64,000 nt of DNA from positions 18,694,873-18,758,872 of the forward strand of contig OY755173.1 in assembly GCA_963576735.1 (NCBI GenBank), in the 5' to 3' direction. This document shows positions 1-8,872 of the stretch, piece by piece (within the stretch, counting starts at the first letter, position 1; each line of letters opens with the position of its first letter). The position numbers and the translations under genes were made by a program. This DNA is from Bedellia somnulentella (lineage: Eukaryota; Arthropoda; Insecta; Lepidoptera; Bedelliidae). The notes beneath the pieces were generated by a model. That model saw only the letters and a list, made by a program, of their open reading frames with translations. It was not told the origin of the DNA and did not search any database.

Positions 1-164
1 TACAGCCGCTCGTACTGCGTACGTCGTGGTAGCATAATTATTTAAACTTCAAATCTCGTGGTTTAAAACAGATATCTCTTTCACAATTCCAAATTATCGT
101 ATATGTTCAACTCTTTCTATCCAATGAGCTCACGATATAATTATAAGCGTGCTAAGCCCCAGCC
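1..164. repeat. Diverged dispersed repeat, host segment of a MITE
   Basis: No coding potential is seen. Two short stretches recur near the other end of the window: AAATCTCGTGGT...CACAATT at 50-107 matches 60750-60785, and CTCACGATATAAT...CCCCAG at 129-160 matches 61407-61448. The segment is therefore an old repeat interrupted after base 164 by the next feature. The family is not recognised. Confidence 0.4.
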
Positions 165-291
165 GGGCAAGCACGATCGCACTTTTTATCGTCACAATAT
201 CGATTAGAATGAGATGACAGTATACGATACTAAGTGCGAAAGAGATGGCTGTTTTATACCACGTGATTTCTAGTTAAAAGGTCGCTCGTAC
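165..291 (+). mobile_element. MITE-like element (family E), decayed copy
   Basis: It begins GGGCAAGCACGATCGC and aligns along its whole length, by eye, with the reverse complement of 61138-61274 through a shared core TTAGAATGAGATG-CAGTATACGATACTAAG. The 61138 copy has matching ends (GGGCAAGCACGAGC and AGAGCAAGCACGAGC inverted). Here the right end has decayed to GTCGCTCGTAC. It has no open frame and no certain target duplication, and the superfamily is not assigned. Confidence 0.5.
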
Positions 292-568
292 TAGCGATGC
301 AGGTTAGTTGAAGTTGCGGCGTCGACTTATAGTCTAGTCAACCCAACTCTAAGAAAGTTAAGTGACAAGCTAATTTAAAACAGAGTTTACGATGCGCCTA
401 CGCACTCTTTCTGTATGGTTTTATTGATCCCAATAACTACGCCCACACCACAACATGTCACCAGATGAATAAAAATATATTTAATAATACTTATATTGTT
501 ATGACGGAGTAATAAATGAATTTTGTATCTTAATTTATGCGTACTTATTATTTACTTACACAGTAGCG
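292..568. other. Spacer without recognised feature
   Basis: AT-rich sequence with no long open frame, no clear repeat termini and no similarity that I could see to the other families of the window. Confidence 0.4.
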
Positions 569-712
569 ACATACATACATATACTCACGGCCAAATGGCT
601 CAAAAAGGGGTTAGAGCCGTTAGAGCTATGAACTCCTTAGCCACATTTGGAAGTTGATAGGGGAGAAGATGGTAAAATAAAGTATCGTTTGTAATGGGTC
701 TCCAAACGCATA
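569..712 (-). mobile_element. SINE-A, 5'-truncated old copy
   Basis: A CATACATACATATACTCACGG tail is followed by the SINE-A body (AGCCACATTTGGAAGTTGATAGG, GATGGTAAAATAAAG, ATGGGTCTCCAAACGCAT). It stops where the inverted-repeat element at 721 begins, so the head is missing. The body carries the TTGATAGG variant also seen at 5086-5280 and 59697-59866. Confidence 0.75.
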
Positions 713-720
713 CATAAAAA

Positions 721-1330
721 TAATTTTTAACAAAAAGAAAACCGACTTCATAGTCGGAAAAACAACCGAAAATAAACAATCTAGTACTAAAAAGTACGAA
801 ATAAGTATTTTAGTTGAATATGAGTACTGTGATTAATACCTTAGCAATTTCTTTATTCCACACGCGTTTGTTCAACCTACCTAAATATTACAATTCTCTT
901 AAATTGATTTGTGAGCCGGTGCCAGCCTCGAGTAGTATTGTGTATAAGTGTAAGTATAAGTGTGTATTTCGCACTTCATATACATGTAAAATGTAGGGTA
1001 CCTTGTAGTTGTAGGGTAAATTGATTGTTGTACGTATTACCATTAAAAACGTTAGGCGATAGATATATATTGTTTAGATTGTAATAATCAGAGATAGATA
1101 GTAGGGTGAATTTACTTTTGTTTGACTGGCCCCGACTCAAAAATTAATTTAAGAGAATTGTAATATTTAGGTAGGTTGAACTAACGCGTGTGAAATAAAG
1201 AAATTGCTAAGGTATTAATCACAGTACTCATATTCAACTAAATTACTTATTTCGTACTTTTTAGTACTAGATTGTTTATTTTCGGTTGTTTTTCCGACTA
1301 TGAAGTCGGGTTTCTTTTTGTTAAAAAATA
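721..1330. mobile_element. Long inverted-repeat (foldback) element
   Basis: Two arms of about 190 bp, 721-910 and 1137-1330, are near-perfect reverse complements. Both contain AACAAAAAGAAA, CCGACTTCATAGTCGG, CTAGTACTAAAAAGTACGAAATAAGT and AAATTGCTAAGGTATTAATCACAGTACTCAT-type sequence. The loop of about 225 bp is AT-rich. Arm ends carry an AACCGACTTC-like motif found at the termini of several lepidopteran repeats. A small open frame in the left arm is not convincing. The element is probably a non-autonomous DNA transposon; the superfamily is unknown because the target duplication is unclear. Confidence 0.8.
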
Positions 1331-1532
1331 TTTTATTTTACGAGTTTTAGAGATGGGTAGACCTGGCAAAGATACCTCTGGGATGAGGAAGCGACGGTTA
1401 CTGTATTATTCTTCGTATTTCCGGTATTTCTATTATAGTACGATATTAAATAGGCTCAACCATATTTAACCTTACATTGTTCTTAAAATCCCTCGAAAGG
1501 CGATGGTCTACAATTCTACATCTCAAGAAAGA
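1331..1532. other. Spacer without recognised feature
   Basis: Nothing recognised apart from ordinary AT-rich sequence between the inverted-repeat element and a SINE-B copy. Confidence 0.4.
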
Positions 1533-1705
1533 CTCAAACGTTCACGCCGAATATCCCTGAAGGGGTTAGCAGAGGTAGTAATACTTCTGAATATCACATG
1601 ACATTGTCACCTGTTGTTCAGAGTACCCACGATTTGCTTAGGCAGTGTTCTCAGGTTATACAGGGCAGGCCTATCGGCGTTTTGAACAAATACACTGTCA
1701 CATGA
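1533..1705 (-). mobile_element. SINE-B, 3' half
   Basis: Reads AACGTTCACGCCGAATATCC...AGGGGTTAGCAGAGG, then ...GGCAGGCCTATCGGCGTTTTGAAC...CACTGTCACATGA, the reverse complement of the SINE-B 3' half. It breaks off at CACATGA where an AAGTCGGTT-family fragment starts, so the tRNA-like head is lost. Confidence 0.8.
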
Positions 1706-1800
1706 TTGTGAGTTTCGACAGTCCCCTCGATTTCCTGGGATGCCATCATCAGATCCTGGTCTCACGGTACTTTCTCAGCAACAATAACATAACAAAAGAA
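1706..1800. mobile_element. Fragment of the repeat family seen at 1995-2217
   Basis: Contains CCCCTCGATTTCCTGGGATGC and CATCATCAGATCCTGGTCTC, almost the same as CCCCTCGATTTCTCCAGGATCC and CATCATCAGACCCTGAT at 2018-2060. Two partial copies of the same repeat thus lie within 300 bp of each other. Confidence 0.5.
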
Positions 1801-1994
1801 ATGTTTAGTGAACCTGTACTTCCTTCATAAAAGCTACGAAGAGGAGTATAAATCTATATAGAATGTGGAAAGAACTGTTTCCTAATACCTAGTGATTGAG
1901 GACCCACACTTTCCATCATCAGCTCAGCAGCATAACAATATGATTTTCAGAAGCAAATGCCAATATAAGTTCAGAAAATATGTAAAACGTGGTA

Positions 1995-2217
1995 CATTTG
2001 CCTATAAAATTTGAGGGTTCCCCTCGATTTCTCCAGGATCCCATCATCAGACCCTGATATCCTCATCATGGTACCAATCCGGGAGTATCTTCTTTCGAAT
2101 AAAAAAATAATAATCCGAATCGGTTCATAAATGGCGAAGTAATCGGCGAACAAACATAAAAAAATAAAAAATAATATACAGTCGAATTGAGAACACTCCT
2201 TTTTTTGAAGTCGGTTA
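1995..2217 (+). mobile_element. Lepidopteran-type repeat ending in GAAGTCGGTT
   Basis: The order GAGGGTTCCCCTCGATTTCTCC, CATCATCAGACCCTGAT, AATCCGAATCGGTTCATAAATGG, CGAACAAACATAAAAAAAT, GAATTGAGAACACTCCTTTTTTTGAAGTCGGTT is one I know as a common interspersed repeat of butterfly and moth genomes. No protein is encoded. The class of the element is uncertain. Confidence 0.55.
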
Positions 2218-2302
2218 AAAAAGCCCCATACCCTTAATCGCCTCTTACGACACCGATGGGTAGAAAGGGGTAGTGACATTCTAAGCCGGCACTACACGGC
2301 AT
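2218..2302 (-). mobile_element. SINE-A head fragment
   Basis: AAAAAGCCCCATACCCTTAATCGCCTCTTACG...GGTAGTGACATTCTAAGCCGGCACTACACGGCA is the reverse complement of the first ~85 bp of SINE-A (CCGGCTTAGAATGTC subfamily). It directly abuts the GAAGTCGGTT terminus, so the other repeat has probably inserted into it or replaced its body. Confidence 0.7.
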
Positions 2303-2529
2303 GCGGTAGCTAATGGGGCTATAAACTTTTCTTCAAGCTTTCTTGTATCTATCGTATGGCGGGAGAAAGATCTGGTTATATGGTTTTTCTGGTTTTTGAG
2401 TACTTAATTTACCATCTTCCCTTTAAAACTATGACGACGACGAAAGGACGTTCGTTATTTTTTGCAGTCATGAGTTACGCTATACATTTTGTAACTGCAT
2501 AATACCTGATTTACTTCTTTTATATCTTG

Positions 2530-2770
2530 CCGTGTAGTGCCGGCTTAGAATGTCGCTACCCCTTTCTACCCACGGGTGTCGTAAGAGGCGACTAAGGGCA
2601 TTGCGATGCGGTTGGAGACCCATCACCAAAAACCTTTATTTTTTCCATCTTTTCCCCACTCAACTTCCAAAAATGGCTGAGGAATTTATAATTCCTTAGC
2701 TCTGGCTACCCCTTCTAGGGAAATATAGCCGTGAGTATATGTATGTACTCGTATGTATGTATGTAGGTAT
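2530..2770 (+). mobile_element. SINE-A, nearly full length
   Basis: Starts CCGTGTAGTGCCGGCTTAGAATGTCGC, continues with ACCCACGGGTGTCGTAAGAGGCGACTAAGGG and ends GCCGTGAGTATATGTATGTAC plus a GTAT-rich tail. A deletion of about 30 bp lies between GACTAAGGGCATT and GCGATGCGG. It belongs to the CCGGC/GGGTGTCG subfamily. Confidence 0.85.
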
Positions 2771-2892
2771 ATCTTTTTGTAAAATAAGGATTTAATAAAA
2801 GATTTTCGACGATGATGGTTAAATACTTATGTCTTTAGACTGCGGAATTTTGGTCGATACTAAGACAATAATTTCAAACCAAATGTGTACAT

Positions 2893-3312
2893 ATATACAT
2901 ACATATACTCACGGGTATAAATCTCTAAACGGGGTAGTCATAGTCACTGGATAAAAATGCAGTTACAAAAATTGCTTGGTGATGCATTATGTGGTTGTCT
3001 TCTAAATGAGTCTTTATATATTTTTGTTATTTGTATATAATTTTTAATTTATTTTTACTTTTGTATACATTCTTTACTAGCAATAGTCCGAAATAAATGA
3101 GTTTTTTTTATTTTTTATAGCTTTGGAATGAGAAATCTGTCAGTTTTGGATATTTAGTGAAGACAAGACGGTAAAAATAAAAAAAAATGGTTATGGCTCT
3201 TCAAGCGCTTCGCCCAAAATTACTTAAAAAGCCCCTATATCCTTATTCGCCTTTTACGATCACCCAGTGGTAGAAACGGGGTAGTGCTATTCTAAACCGA
3301 CACTACACAGCT
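2893..3312 (-). mobile_element. SINE-A split or two fragments
   Basis: The tail half (ACATACATATACTCACGGGTATAAATCTCTAAACGGGGTAG) lies at 2893-2955. The head half (CGCTTCGCCCAAAATTACTT...GGGGTAGTGCTATTCTAAACCGACACTACACAGC) lies at 3183-3312. The order and orientation fit one copy opened by about 220 bp of unrelated AT-rich DNA (2956-3180). No target duplication is clear. Confidence 0.55.
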
Positions 3313-3533
3313 TTTTCACTACCGTAATAGTTTTTTATGAAAAGATCGAATCAGCAAAGAGTAGACCCTCGAATGACCGAGAAACCTGACATAGCTCATC
3401 GAATTGCAAAACTTGAGTGATAAAAGATGGGGCGATTGGAGACGACGATTCTAGATCTTTTAGAGAGGCTTGCTAAATAAGCAGTTAACATCCATCGGAT
3501 TGAAAGATGAATTAACCAGAAAATATAAGAATC

Positions 3534-3775
3534 ATACATACATATACTCACAGCTATAAATTCCTAAAAAGGGGTAGCCAGAGCTTCAGAGTCAGAAATT
3601 TCTTCAGCCAATTTTGGAAATAAAGTGGGAAAAAGAAAATAAATGAATTTGGTGACTATCATATATTAAAGTAAATAAATAATACCTCGTTTGGAACCCA
3701 TGACCAACCATTTTTTATTCTAGAATCTTTTCCCCTTTCAACTTCCAAAATTGTTTGTGGCATTTTCGTTTTAAA
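3534..3775. mobile_element. Two opposed SINE-A fragments
   Basis: A minus-strand tail fragment (ACATACATATACTCACAGC...AGCCAATTTTGGAAATAAAGTGGG, 3534-3640) is followed by a plus-strand mid-body fragment (ACCCATGACCAACCA...CTTTTCCCCTTTCAACTTCC, 3690-3775). Both are well diverged. Confidence 0.55.
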
Positions 3776-3831
3776 TCTCGATGCACTAAAATGTACGAAA
3801 AACTAGCTGCCTTGACTAACGTTGTTTTGCC

Positions 3832-4074
3832 ATATGAATACATACTCACGGCTATATTTCCCTAGAAGGGGTAGCCAGAGCTAAGGAATTATAAATTTCT
3901 CAGCCACTTTTGGAAGTTGAGTGGGGAAAAGATGGTAAAAATAAAGGTTTTTGGTGATGGGTCTCCAACCGCATCGCCCAAAAATCTAATAAGAAGCCTC
4001 AATACCCTTAGTCGCCTCTTACGACCACCGTGGGTAGAAAGGCGTAGCGACATTCTAAGCCGGCACTACACGGC
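3832..4074 (-). mobile_element. SINE-A, nearly full length
   Basis: Tail ATACATACTCACGGCTATATTTCCC, full body, and head ending GCCGGCACTACACGGCA. It belongs to the ACGACCACCGTGGGTAGAAAGG subfamily. Open frames that cross it are artefacts of the repeat. Confidence 0.85.
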
Positions 4075-4224
4075 AAAGTTCAGAGAAGATCTAGTCTATA
4101 AAATAAGAATAAGATGTTAGGGGTAGTTATGCACCAAACATATCAAAAATGGTGACATGTGACACGTAAATTTTATATTAATTTGATAGGAGCGCTGTTT
4201 GGAAGTAAATTTAAACAGATCAAA

Positions 4225-4400
4225 TTTAAATCTTTTTGTTCATGAAAACCTCATGTGGGGATTATTACTTAATTAATAAATAAAGGAAAGAAAAATTTCG
4301 ACACAGCGACAGAGCGACGGGGGCGAATAACCGAAGTCGCGGGTTCGATTACGGCCTGTGTCGAAATTTTTCTTTCCTTTATTTATTCTTTATTTATCAG
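4225..4400. mobile_element. SINE-D, snap-back (inverted) copy
   Basis: The left half (TTTTTGTTCATGAAAACCTCATGTGGGG...AATAAATAAAGGAAAGAAAAATTTCGACACAG, 4228-4312) is the reverse complement of the SINE-D 3' end. The right half (GAGCGACGGGGGC...GCGGGTTCGATTACGGCCTGTGTCGAAATTTTTCTTTCC, 4313-4392) is the direct 3' half of the tRNA-like core. The two share a stem of about 35 bp (AATAAATAAAGG...GACACAG). The A box is missing, so it cannot be a tRNA gene. Confidence 0.75.
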
Positions 4401-4807
4401 ATCAAATTTGTTGTAAAATTTCTTCTATAAATCCATCCAAAATTTTCCGTTTGACGAACAACATTGTAATAACTTCTAAAGTGATCAAGATTTAAATAAA
4501 ATATTCCTACTAAATTATCCAACTTTGTTGCAAGATACGAAGGCGTCAGCTCTTATCAATCGCAAGATGAGAGCAAGGGTCAAAAATATATAGATAAAAA
4601 GATTAACATCGCATTTTGAACCAAACTACGTAGAGATAAGGCTCATGAATGATATTAAATCAGTTCAGAGGCTATCTGGTCTTATAGTCTAATATCGTTA
4701 TTTTCCAAACGATTGATTGTAAAGAATATTCAGTCTAATTATAACTTGATAAACGGTTACGCCTATTATTTGATAATGTTCTGAAACTAACGAAGAAGAT
4801 AACTTAT
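4401..4807. other. Spacer without recognised feature
   Basis: AT-rich DNA, no credible open frame and no repeat termini recognised. Confidence 0.4.
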
Positions 4808-5074
4808 TTTGATATATAGCACATACATACATACATACATATACTCACGGCTATAAATCCCTTGAAGGGGTAGCCAGAGCTAGGGAATAAGACATTCCTC
4901 AGCCACCTTTAGAAGTTGCGTGGGGAAAGATAGTGAAATAAAGGTTGTTGGTGATGGGTCTCCAACCGCATCGCCCAAAAATCCCTGAAAAGCCCCAATA
5001 CCGTTAGTCGCCTCTTACGTACACCCACCGGAAGAAATGGGGGTAGTGCTGTTCTAAGCCGACACTACACAGCA
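4808..5074 (-). mobile_element. SINE-A, full length
   Basis: Tail (ACAT)n-ATATACTCACGGCTATAAATCCC, complete body, head GGGGGTAGTGCTGTTCTAAGCCGACACTACACAGC. It is of the TACGTACACCCACCGGAAGAAATGG subfamily, the counterpart of the ACGACACCCGTGGG form. Confidence 0.88.
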
Positions 5075-5085
5075 GATATATAGTG

Positions 5086-5280
5086 CCGTCTAAAAATGAC
5101 ACTACCCATTTCTACTACGACTAAGGGTATGGGGCTTTTCATGTGGTTTTTGGGAGATACGATTGAAGACGATACTTTATTTCTACCATCTTCTCCCCTA
5201 TCAACTTCCAAATGTGGCTGAGGAGATTATAGCTCTGAAGCTCTGGCTACCCGTTTTTTTTGGATTTTTGGCTCACGGCC
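5086..5280 (+). mobile_element. SINE-A, diverged copy
   Basis: TAGTGCCGTCTAAAAATGACACTACCC...AACTTCCAAATGTGGCTGAGG...GCTCTGGCTACCCG, then GCTCACGGCCGTGTGTATATAT. It lies head to head with the copy at 4808-5074. The 3' end is altered by a T-run. Confidence 0.65.
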
Positions 5281-5292
5281 GTGTGTATATAT

Positions 5293-5544
5293 CGCACTCT
5301 CAGAACGAAAGAGGCTCAAGTCAAAAATAGTGATATTGAGTTACATTCATAGAGAGGCATAAAAAAGTTTGTTTTAAAACAAAGGCACTTATTGTTATAG
5401 GGTCGGAAAATTCGCTATCTTGTTTTTTAACAATTAGTGCCTTTGTTTTACTATTCATCGGATTGAGCATACCTTTTTATGTCTCTCTAGGATTGCAACT
5501 CAATATCACTTTTTGAGTTGAATCTCTTTCGTTCTGAGAGTGCG
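5293..5544. mobile_element. MITE with terminal inverted repeats
   Basis: Ends are CGCACTCTCAGAACGAAAGAG and its inverse CTCTTTCGTTCTGAGAGTGCG, bounded by ATAT on both sides. A second inner inverted pair (AAACAAAGGCACT / AGTGCCTTTGTTT) makes the 252-bp element almost a cruciform. No open frame. TIR length and size fit a non-autonomous DNA transposon; the superfamily is not assigned. Confidence 0.75.
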
Positions 5545-5609
5545 ATATATGTATGTATAACTTATTTCAGAGCACAGGGCGCATAAAAATGGCAACAGAC
5601 AATAAACTT

Positions 5610-5920
5610 GGTAACTTAGTGGCAGAACCACCGCTTCTCATACAGAAGACGCGAGTTCAAATCCTTAATTGAGCCTATACCAATTTGTCTTTTCTATGGT
5701 GGTGGTATCATACTTAATGACGGTGAAGGAAAACATCATAAGGAAAATCACACGGCTAACTTTTATTTAGCCATGTGAAAGTTCATCGTACAAACCAGCG
5801 ATATGCCTGCTCCTCAAGTGAATGCACAGCCTAATCATAACATGGGTTCTTTGATCACCAGGTGATAATACTGATCATGCTGTGTTTGGAGTATTAGTAC
5901 CTCTACCATTCTAGCTTCAT
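5610..5920 (+). mobile_element. Old SINE-B relative
   Basis: The tRNA-like head has TAACTTAGTGGC as an A box and GAGTTCAAATCC as a B box, then GCCTATACCAATTTGTCTTTTC, GGTGAAGGAAAACATCATAAGG and ...AGTATTAGTACCTCTACC. It is clearly more diverged than its neighbours and may be a distinct subfamily. It ends where the next SINE-B tail starts. Confidence 0.65.
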
Positions 5921-5925
5921 AATCA

Positions 5926-6300
5926 TAACATAACATAACATAAACGTCCACGCCGTACATCTCCGAAGGGGTTGGCAGAGGTACTAATACTTCTGAACAT
6001 CATGTGACTTTGTCACCTGGTGTTCAGAGTACCCACGTTTTGCATGGACAGTGTACTCGCGTGATACTCGTAGGGGGCCGGCCTATCGCCGCTTTTTTAC
6101 AAATACACTGCCACATGACTAAGTACAACTCAGCCATGTGGGTTTCCTCACGATGTTTTCCCTCACCGTTAACAACCGTGATAAATAAACCACACATATG
6201 TCTTTAGAAAAGACAAATTGGTGTACGCCCGACCCGGGATTCGAACACTAGTCGTTTGCACGATAACCGGTGTTCTACCCATTGAGCTATCACGTCGTTT
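5926..6300 (-). mobile_element. SINE-B, full length
   Basis: Tail (AACAT)n, then AAACGTCCACGCCGTACATCTCCGAAGGGGTTGGCAGAGG, full body, and head ending ACCCATTGAGCTATCACG (A box inverse). GGATTCGAACACTAG contains the B-box inverse. The coding frame across it is an artefact. Confidence 0.88.
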
Positions 6301-7074
6301 TTTTTATTGTCGTCGTTTTCAGCTTCATCTCTCATAGAATTGTAATACTCCATTTTAAAAGTAGAAGTTTGTCTGGCTGCCCCTTTTCTGAGTTACAGGC
6401 CTGAGTATACATATTTATGTAGATTATTTTGCTTTTTTTATTCTTCTGACTTGGGACTACCGCTTGTTAAAGAAACTTTTCGATTAGATCGATATCCTTC
6501 GTGGCTTTCTTTACTTTCATTACCCTTCACAATATCTTTCATCAGTCCCTATTTCTAACTTAATTCTTTAACACCGTCTTTTCTGTTTTTTCTAGCATCA
6601 TGTGTTACATTGTTCACGAATCACACTATCATTGTATGTATTTATCTACTTCATAAATAATATCTATAAAGTGAGGGAAGGTCATGGTCAGAATCTAATT
6701 TGAATATTTGTAAAAATTATCAGCCTCCTTGGTAGATATTGTTACTATGCAAGATTGTAGCTATGAAAATGATGTTTTTTTTGGAACATGTATTAATTTA
6801 TAGTCTATTTCACGTTCTCAACTTTTTTTTTACATGTGAGTCCGAAAATCTTTGCCATAAACAAACAGACTTTGTGATTTTTTTGACATTGAAGAAAAAT
6901 CGTCGCTCGTGAGGAAACCCACATGCCTGAGTTATATTTAGGTATGAGACGCTGGTTAATCATCAAATGACCCTTTCATTTAGAACTATTGCCTTCATTA
7001 TAAGGTCTGGATATTTGTGATAAACACGTCTTCACCTAATTTTAGGTTTATTTCTATATTTTAACTCAGACACC
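6301..7074. other. Mostly unassigned; small SINE relics
   Basis: A SINE-A tail relic (GTCTGGCTGCCCCTTTTCTGAG...GGCCTGAGTATACATATTTATG) lies at 6376-6420. A SINE-B-like scrap (CGTGAGGAAACCCACATG...GAGTTATATTTAG) lies at 6908-6942. The rest is AT-rich with no recognised feature. Confidence 0.45.
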
Positions 7075-7158
7075 AGTACGAAGTGGCGATCGATAGTCTC
7101 TGCCTACCCCAATGGGAATTAACGGCGTGAGTATATATGTATGTATGTATGTATGTAT
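7075..7158 (+). mobile_element. LINE-C 3' end
   Basis: TACGAAGTGGCGATCGATAGTCTCTGCCTACCCCAATGGGAATTAACGGCGTGAGTATATATGTATG with a (GTAT)n tail. Read as protein, the first part gives the KWRSIVSAYPNGN-like end of a LINE ORF. The copy is severely 5'-truncated. Confidence 0.75.
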
Positions 7159-7166
7159 GTACACCA

Positions 7167-7261
7167 CTCAATTTTCCAAAAGTAGCTGAGGAATTTCTAA
7201 TTCCTTAGCTCTGGCTACCCCATCTAGGGATTTATAGCCGTGAGTATATGTATGTATGTAT
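7167..7261 (+). mobile_element. SINE-A, 5'-truncated, in the tail of LINE-C
   Basis: Body from CTCAATTTTCCAAAAGTAGCTGAGG to GCCGTGAGTATATGTATGTATG. GTACACCA occurs directly before (7159-7166) and after (7262-7269), a plausible target duplication, which would place this insertion at the end of the LINE-C tail. Part of the left repeat could be SINE body (CCACTCAA), so the duplication is not certain. Confidence 0.7.
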
Positions 7262-7489
7262 GTACACCAATAAAAAAGAGGTAGTAGTAGAGTAGTAGAG
7301 CTATACACGGTAGTTTTTAAGTTGTAACAATTGTAAAAATCACGTTCCTTTATCATTTTGTTGTCCCACTTACAATGATAAGAGAGGTCAGACCCTCCTT
7401 AGTTTATTACTTTATATTGTTTTAATTATATTGATATGCATAATTCATTTATTACCAAAGTGCCTAAAGAATTATCTTAGTTAAATAAA

Positions 7490-7715
7490 TACATACATAC
7501 ATACATATACTCACGCCGTTAATTCCCATTGGGGTAGGCAGAGACTATCAATCGCCACTTCGTATGATCCTGGCAAACCTCTCTTGCTGTCTACATCCAT
7601 CAATCTTTTCATACATGCTCTTTTATTCTTCATACTTCGGACGCCTACCTTTTTGAGTACACTTTCAATTTGGTCCAAGTGTGTCTTTCGTGGCCGTCCT
7701 CTACTATTTATGTAT
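7490..7715 (-). mobile_element. LINE-C 3' end with ORF C-terminus
   Basis: Minus strand reads ...GGACGGCCACGAAAGACACACTTGGACC, an RPRKTHLDQIESVLKK-type segment, then KNKRACMKRLMDV, then a WRSIVSAYPNG-like end, the stem-loop and a (GTAT)n tail. This C-terminus follows the reverse transcriptase in a widespread arthropod non-LTR group. Only about 60 codons remain. The clade is not assigned. Confidence 0.75.
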
Positions 7716-7931
7716 ATATTTGACTATATGCTTAGAATAGCACTCTCTTCTATCTATCTATCTGTCTGTCTCTACTGTGGGTGTCGTAGGAGGTGACAAA
7801 GGCATGGGGCTTATTTAAATGATGAATGTGCGATGAAGCTGGAGTCGCATAATTAAACCATACTTCATTTTACTTTCTATTTGCCACTCAAATTCTTGAA
7901 GGGGCTGACAAATTTCTGACTATGAAGCACT
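7716..7931. other. Short tandem repeat and SINE-A scrap
   Basis: (TCTA)n/(TCTG)n at 7749-7772 is followed by GTGGGTGTCGTAGGAGGTGACAAAGG, a relic of the SINE-A head. No gene. Confidence 0.5.
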
Positions 7932-8176
7932 ACATACATATATATACTCACGGCCATAAATCCCAAGAAGGGGTAGCCAGAGCCCTGAAACTGAAAATTC
8001 CTCAGCCACTTTTGGAAATGTGAGTGGAGAAAAGATGGTAAAAATAAAGGTTGTTGGTGATGGGTCTCCAACCGCATCGCCCAAAATCCCTTAAAAGCCC
8101 CAATACCGTTAGTGGCCTTTTACGTACACCCACCGGAAGAAATGGAGTAGTGCTATTCTAAGCTGATACGACACAG
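7932..8176 (-). mobile_element. SINE-A, full length
   Basis: Tail ACATACATATATATACTCACGGCC, body with GGAAATGTGAGTGGAGAAAAGATGG, head TAAGCTGATACGACACAGC. GGAAATGTGAG instead of GGAAGTTGAG is shared with copies at 50776 and 54473. Confidence 0.85.
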
Positions 8177-8212
8177 CATTAGAAGCACTAGATAAATTTT
8201 ATTAGGATTTTA

Positions 8213-8605
8213 GCCGTGATAGCCGTGATAGCCGTGATACCGTGATAGCCCAGTGGGTAGAACTCTCGGTTATCGTACAAAACGACTAGTGTTCAAATCC
8301 TGGGTCGGGCCTACACCAATTTGTCTTTCCTAAAAACATATGTGTGGTTTATTTATCATGGTTGTTAACGGTGAGGGATAACATCGTGAGGAAACCCACA
8401 TGGCTGAGTTGTACTTAGTCATGTGACAGTGTATTCGTACAAAACGGCGATAGGCCTGCCCCCTATCACGTGAGTACACTGTCCATGCAAAACGTGGGTA
8501 CTCTGAACACCAGGTGACAAAGTCACGTGATGTTCAGAAGTATTAGTACCTCTGCCAACCCCTTCGGGGATATTCGGCATGAAAGTTTATGTTATGTTAT
8601 TTTAT
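8213..8605 (+). mobile_element. SINE-B, full length, with tandem 5' end
   Basis: The head GATAGCCCAGTGGGTAGAAC (A box TAGCCCAGTGGG) is preceded by AGCCGTGAT repeated about three times. The B box TGTTCAAATCC follows. The body is complete to GATATTCGGCATGAAAGTTTATG and a (TTATG)n tail. An iterated 5' terminus suggests slippage or template jumping at the end of reverse transcription. Confidence 0.88.
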
Positions 8606-8872
8606 GTTTAGCCGTAAGTATTTGGTAGGTATTGCCAAGGCAATCAAAGCCTTAGTATTATATTTTCATCATATAAATGGTGGTCCTCAAGCCGATCCAA
8701 CATTATATAAATAGTATCTATTTGTATACTGTTCTTCGGAGCGAACGTAAAGCCTTTGGTCCCGGCTACTATCACGGGAGTAAAACATGACTGTGAAATC
8801 ACTTTATACAGGACTCTATTTACTATTTATTTTAGTTTAAGTATATAGTAGTATATTTTAGCTCAGTTTTTT
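8606..8872. other. Spacer without recognised feature
   Basis: AT-rich, no open frame or repeat terminus recognised. Confidence 0.35.

Noticed and set aside
6004..6207. Small proteins repeated many times (e.g. also 21599, 59354, 63364)
   Set aside because: They are translations of SINE-B. Similar peptides recur because the SINE recurs.
8213..8250. CRISPR-like short direct repeats
   Set aside because: Only three adjacent 9-mers at a SINE end, no spacers, eukaryotic context.
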